NCBI GenBank assembly: GCA_025055035.1
Contig: JANWZB010000009.1
Span: 1-48,126 of the forward strand
From: Candidatus Kapaibacterium sp.
Lineage (GTDB): Bacteria > Bacteroidota > Ignavibacteria > Kapaibacteriales > UBA4661
DNA: 48,126 bases
Direction: 5' to 3'
The position numbers and the translations under genes are program-made. Below the pieces are notes generated by a model. That model saw only the letters and a list, made by a program, of their open reading frames with translations, did not search any database and was not told where the DNA came from. This document shows positions 44,296 to 48,126 of the stretch, in pieces; position 1 is the first letter of the stretch, and every line of letters starts with the position of its first letter.

Positions 44296-44859
44296 TTAGT
44301 CCTGTTCTATAGTTTCATGCACGACACGAACGTTGTCCGCCCCTAACCTCCTAAGAAGCTCTTGCGCATTTTCTACAGTAAAGCGAGGATCGTTAGCTTC
44401 CAGAACAACACAGAAATTATCATCTGTTGCTGCTTGGAATCCCTCATCGTACTGATACTTCGAGTGCCAGTTTGGCAGGCGATTCAGATAACCAAACATT
44501 ACAAAAAATACTGTGAGGCCTGTGCATAGCACCGTCAGCTCGAAGAATACCGGAACGCCAAACTGCGGAGCAAAAAGTGGCTTTCCGCCAATATTCAGCT
44601 TGTACTCAATAGCACCTGTCCAGTACTGCAAAGCAAAGGCACACAAAAGACCAAATAGTCCTCCTGCCAGTGCAAACTTTGGTAAACTCGTTTTGGGCAC
44701 GCCCATCGCTTTCTCTAACCCATGAACAGGGTAAGGAGTATAGATGTCGAACTTCGTGTATCCAGCAGCGTGAATACTTTTTGCTGCTGATATGAGCCTA
44801 TTGGGATCTTTGAAGTCTCCCATAACAGCAATGACATCACCTTTTTCCAACGCAGGCAT
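44296..44859 (-). CDS. actD: alternative complex III subunit ActD (DUF3341)
   Basis: 187 residues. An N-terminal ferredoxin-like cytoplasmic part (VIAVMGDFKDPNRLISAAKSIHAAGYTKFDIYTPYPVHGLEKAMG) is followed by two transmembrane helices (about 61-82 and 105-127) and a cytoplasmic C-terminus. The YTPYPVHGLEKAMG phrase is a family hallmark. ActD links membrane and peripheral parts of the complex; it carries no cofactor. Start at ATG 44859 with GAGAG upstream. Confidence 0.93.
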   Translation of the reverse strand: MPALEKGDVIAVMGDFKDPNRLISAAKSIHAAGYTKFDIYTPYPVHGLEKAMGVPKTSLPKFALAGGLFGLLCAFALQYWTGAIEYKLNIGGKPLFAPQFGVPVFFELTVLCTGLTVFFVMFGYLNRLPNWHSKYQYDEGFQAATDDNFCVVLEANDPRFTVENAQELLRRLGADNVRVVHETIEQD

Positions 44860-44928
44860 ATAGCTCTCTCTCGGAAGTTATTGTTGGTATTGTTGATATT
44901 ACTTCATCATCTTTCTATCATAAGCAAA

Positions 44929-46449
44929 CTAGCGCCTTTGCGCTTGAACATTATTTGCTTCAACGTGTTGTTCTGTATACTCGCTGTGCTCAGTATGCTT
45001 TTCATCTTCATGGTGATGATGGCTCGGCTGTGCACCGGGCATGATGGATTTCACCTCTGCAATTGCAATAATCGGCAAGTATTTGGCAAACAGGAGAAAG
45101 AACGTCATAAATAAGCCAAATGTGCCGATAAATATCGTAATTTCGACCCATGTTGGTGTATAATACTGCCAACTTGAGGGAAGATACCCGTGGTGAAGCG
45201 ACGTTGAAATAATCGTAAATCGCTCGAACCACATACCAATGTTGACAAAAATTGAAAGAACAAATGTGAACCATACGTTTCGGCGCAGCTTTGCGCTCCA
45301 GAAAAACTGAGGAGAGATAACATTACAGGTAATCATCGCCCAGTACGACCAAGCGTAGTCGCCCGTCGCACGATTGATAAACACAAAGCGCTCGTAGGGA
45401 TTGCCACTATACCATGCAATGAAGAATTCCATTGCGTATGCATACCCTACCATCATACCTGTGGCAAGTAGAATTTTGTTCATGTTGTCAATGTGTTTCA
45501 GGGTAATATAATCATGCAGGTCGAGCACTTCCCGTGCAACGAGCATGAGAGTGAGCACCATCGCAAACCCTGAAAAGATAGCACCAGCAACAAAGTATGG
45601 CGGAAAGATAGTAGTATGCCAGCCGGGCAATATCGACACTGCAAAATCAAACGATACAATAGAGTGCACAGAAAGCACGAGCGGCGTAGATAAGCCAGCA
45701 AATATTAAGTATGCAAACTCGTAATGATGCCAGTTTCGTGTTGAACCAGTCCACCCTAGACTGAAAATGGTGTATGCTGCCTTGGCTATCTTCGTTTTGG
45801 CACGATTGCGCAGAGTAGCAAGATCAGGAACAAGACCCGTAAACCAGAATAGCAGCGAAATGGTAAAGTACGTACTCACGGCAAAAACATCCCATTCCAG
45901 GGGAGAGCGAAAGTTTACCCACATTTTCATCTGGTTCGGATAGGGAAGAAGCCAATAGTCAAACCAAGGACGGCCTGTGTGAGTAAGTACAAAGATTGCT
46001 GCATTAATAACGGCAAATATCGTCATGGCTTCCGCAGAACGATTAATTGCCGTGCGCCATTTCTGGCGAAAGAGAAATAGAATTGCTGAGATAAGCGTGC
46101 CTGCATGACCAATACCGACCCAAAACACAAAGTTCGTAATGTCCCAGCCCCAACCGACAGTATTGTTCAGCCCCCATACTCCAATACCTACACCTATAGT
46201 GTAAGCCAGTGCTCCCACACCTGCTGCTGTTACGAGAAGCGATACCAAGAAAGCTGCCCAAAATTTCGGTGTCGCCTTCTGCTCAGCAATACCACAGATG
46301 TCTTCGGTAATTTGGTGTATAGTCTTATTTCCTAGTACGAGCGGCTCGCGAACCGGCTTTGCTGCAAGGTTGTCGTGATAGCCATTCAGGACTACTGCAC
46401 CACTTGAGTATCCCGCTGAAGCTACCGTAGCATGTTCTTTTGCTTCCAT
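44929..46449 (-). CDS. actC: alternative complex III quinol-oxidising membrane subunit ActC
   Basis: 506 residues, NrfD/PsrC family with about ten transmembrane helices (for example [61 protein letters not shown]). ActC holds the quinol site near the cytoplasmic-distal membrane face together with the ActB Fe-S subunit. The family phrases [32 protein letters not shown] and [15 protein letters not shown] are clear. Oddity: the C-terminal tail is very rich in His and acidic residues ([20 protein letters not shown]). It follows actB by 56 bp. Confidence 0.95.
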   Translation of the reverse strand: MEAKEHATVASAGYSSGAVVLNGYHDNLAAKPVREPLVLGNKTIHQITEDICGIAEQKATPKFWAAFLVSLLVTAAGVGALAYTIGVGIGVWGLNNTVGWGWDITNFVFWVGIGHAGTLISAILFLFRQKWRTAINRSAEAMTIFAVINAAIFVLTHTGRPWFDYWLLPYPNQMKMWVNFRSPLEWDVFAVSTYFTISLLFWFTGLVPDLATLRNRAKTKIAKAAYTIFSLGWTGSTRNWHHYEFAYLIFAGLSTPLVLSVHSIVSFDFAVSILPGWHTTIFPPYFVAGAIFSGFAMVLTLMLVAREVLDLHDYITLKHIDNMNKILLATGMMVGYAYAMEFFIAWYSGNPYERFVFINRATGDYAWSYWAMITCNVISPQFFWSAKLRRNVWFTFVLSIFVNIGMWFERFTIISTSLHHGYLPSSWQYYTPTWVEITIFIGTFGLFMTFFLLFAKYLPIIAIAEVKSIMPGAQPSHHHHEDEKHTEHSEYTEQHVEANNVQAQRR

Positions 46450-46505
46450 AACTATACCTAAAAGTTAAGACGGTTGGACTATTGTTCGTAAAATCAATCC
46501 CAAAC

Positions 46506-48126
46506 TTATCCATGATTGCTCATGGTATGAGTTGCACTATGAAAGGAAGATTCTTCCTGATTACGAACCTTCGCAAGGTATGTAATCTGAGGTCGAACAT
46601 TTAGCTCCTCTAATACTAGAAAGCCGCGTTCGCTTTTGCGCAACTTTGAAACCATACTCTCAGGATTATTTGTGTTTCCAAACACAATCGCACCACTAGG
46701 GCACGCCTGTTGGCAAGCTGTCTGAAACGCACCATCTGGTATATACAGTTCGCCAGCGTCCTTCGCTTTTTGCCGTGCTTCTGCGATGCGCTGCGTGCAA
46801 AACGAACACTTCTCCATAATACCGCGCATGCGCACTGTAACATCAGGGTTATGTACAAACTCTAATGGTGTGCGTTTACCCTTATGCCAGTTCAACCAGT
46901 TGAAGCGACGAACTTTATAGGGACAGTTATTCGCACAATATTTCGTACCGACACACCGGTTATACGTCATCTCATTCAGTCCTTCGGGGCTATGTGTCGT
47001 TGCTGCAACAGGGCATACATTCTCACATGGGGCATTTTCGCAGTGTTGGCACAGCATCGGTTGAAGTACCACTTTTGGGTTGTCAAGATTACTGTGGTCA
47101 TAGTAGCGATCGATACGAATCCAGTGCATCTCACGAGCGTTAATAACGTGCTGTTTTCCAACAACAGGGGTATTGTTCTCTGCTTGACAAGCCGTAATGC
47201 ATGCACCACAACCCACGCACGTAGACATGTCAATAGTCATTCCCCAACGGTGCCCCTTGTAAGCAAAGTTGGGGACTATACTTGGCGGAAGCTCATCGTT
47301 ACTGTGGCTTCTCTTTCCCGGAACATGCTCTTTCTCGAAAAGATGCTCATCCTTTGCTTTAATTTTCGCAAAAGTTGTCTCAAGAGCAAGTTTTCGACCC
47401 ACAAGACTGGAATGTTTCTGCGTTGTTGCAACACGGTAAAGTTTGTCTGTAATCTCAACTGTAACTGGAATGTAGCCAAATGTTTGTTCTGGTGACATCA
47501 ATGCAAAAGCGTTGGCACCAACATTATCAGCAACCTCGCCAATTCCTACTCTTCCGAATCCAGTTGTTGTTGCAATTACACCATCTTGCATGCCGGGCTG
47601 AACCCAAATTGGTAGCTCGATGGCACCATAGGCGCTTTTTAAGCGAACTAACACTGTATCGCTATAATCTGGAGACTCTGCTGCGATTTGCAGTGCTTTC
47701 TTTTCGCCTAAAAGTTTCTTTGCAGTATTCAAACTTACAAGTGCTGCGTTGTCCCACGTCATCTTTGTTACTGGGTCTGGCAACTCCATAAACCAGCTAT
47801 TGTTGCTGAGCGAGCCGTCATACTGTGCATAGGAAGGTGTAACAAGAGCAGTGTATTCGCTCTTTTCCACGTTAGATTCGGCAATGAGTTTGCTTAAAAC
47901 CGCAGAATTTACAACAATAGAGGGAGCTTTTGCTGCCTCTGTTGGTGGAAGTACGCCATCGCGTAGCACTTGTGCCCAAAAGGCATCAAATGTTGGAAGG
48001 GAACTTTTTCGAGTTTTATACAGCTCGCTCCACCGAGCACGTATGTATTCAACAAAGCTTGCTTTTTCTCCTAACTCAGCAAAAGCATCAGCTTTTATAG
48101 CTTTTGTCAACTGCATGAGCAAGTCG
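46506..48126 (-). CDS. actB: alternative complex III iron-sulfur subunit ActB (5' part beyond the window)
   Basis: Periplasmic-facing Fe-S subunit of alternative complex III. The last 540 residues are visible; the full protein is usually near 1,000, with an N-terminal molybdopterin-oxidoreductase-like domain that binds no molybdenum. The frame is open at the right edge; the TTG at 48122 is internal. The Fe-S part has four Cys groups: CVGCGACITACQAE, CQHCENAPCENVCP, CVGTKYCANNCP, and CSFC with CQQACP further on. These form the [3Fe-4S] and [4Fe-4S] wire for electrons from quinol. The upstream pentahaem cytochrome ActA is expected just outside the window. Confidence 0.94.
   Translation of the reverse strand, partial: DLLMQLTKAIKADAFAELGEKASFVEYIRARWSELYKTRKSSLPTFDAFWAQVLRDGVLPPTEAAKAPSIVVNSAVLSKLIAESNVEKSEYTALVTPSYAQYDGSLSNNSWFMELPDPVTKMTWDNAALVSLNTAKKLLGEKKALQIAAESPDYSDTVLVRLKSAYGAIELPIWVQPGMQDGVIATTTGFGRVGIGEVADNVGANAFALMSPEQTFGYIPVTVEITDKLYRVATTQKHSSLVGRKLALETTFAKIKAKDEHLFEKEHVPGKRSHSNDELPPSIVPNFAYKGHRWGMTIDMSTCVGCGACITACQAENNTPVVGKQHVINAREMHWIRIDRYYDHSNLDNPKVVLQPMLCQHCENAPCENVCPVAATTHSPEGLNEMTYNRCVGTKYCANNCPYKVRRFNWLNWHKGKRTPLEFVHNPDVTVRMRGIMEKCSFCTQRIAEARQKAKDAGELYIPDGAFQTACQQACPSGAIVFGNTNNPESMVSKLRKSERGFLVLEELNVRPQITYLAKVRNQEESSFHSATHTMSNHG

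Noticed and set aside
1-48126. CRISPR arrays, tRNA or rRNA genes, insertion sequences, prophage
   Set aside because: I looked for spaced direct repeats, cloverleaf-like sequences with the T-loop pattern, transposase motifs and terminal repeats, and found none that hold up.

Overview
The window looks like a chromosomal segment of a Gram-negative bacterium from the Bacteroidota/Chlorobi/Ignavibacteria/Kapabacteria branch. The clues are an alternative complex III (act) gene set, a DUF5103-type type IX secretion plug protein, a fused E1 alpha/beta 2-oxoacid dehydrogenase, SPOR/OmpA/PD40 envelope proteins, choice-of-anchor-like lipoproteins and moderate GC. The placement is inferred from gene content. 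I see no insertion sequence, prophage, CRISPR array, tRNA or rRNA.

Layout. (1) 1-12,460, all minus strand: trpS (cut by the left edge), a mitochondrial-type EF-G, polA, dnaX, a large membrane-spanning pseudokinase/WD40 protein and an FAH-family hydrolase. dnaX carries an A10 slippery run with stop codons in both alternative frames, and a cluster of five DnaA-box-like nonamers. (2) 12,673-16,150, plus strand: a 7TMR-DISM sensor histidine kinase, a small heat-shock protein with a repeat-rich upstream region, a 15-bp perfect hairpin and a small unrecognised protein. (3) 16,158-23,051, minus strand: four consecutive secreted envelope proteins, namely an OmpA/PD40/SPOR protein, a small lipoprotein, a beta-barrel-like protein and a multi-domain Ig-like lipoprotein. 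(4) 23,309-26,968, plus strand: RNase Z, the replicative helicase DnaB and a coiled-coil J-domain protein. (5) 27,195-36,280, plus strand: a chemosensory cluster cheW-HEAT protein-cheR-cheY-cheY-cheZ-like-cheA-cheB. (6) 36,404-41,321, minus strand: a T9SS plug protein overlapping proC, then a fused E1 subunit. (7) 41,617-42,234, plus strand: a NarL-type response regulator. (8) 42,325-48,126, minus strand: actF, actE, actD, actC and actB (cut by the right edge), a quinol-oxidising respiratory complex.

How they work together. The chemosensory cluster has an excitation core (CheA, CheW, two CheY), an adaptation pair (CheR, CheB) and a phosphatase, but no receptor and no flagellar gene. Its output could be surface motility or another behaviour. 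The CheZ-like protein ends in three near-identical SQ(S/D)DIDALF peptides, plus a fourth degenerate one, resembling the CheY-binding peptides of FliM and CheZ. This multivalent CheY-binding tail is the most striking protein feature here. The most notable nucleic-acid features are the dnaX slippery site and the DnaA-box-like cluster in the same gene. Other observations worth following are the dead kinase fold joined to a WD40 domain, the mitochondrial-type EF-G and the four-gene envelope operon.
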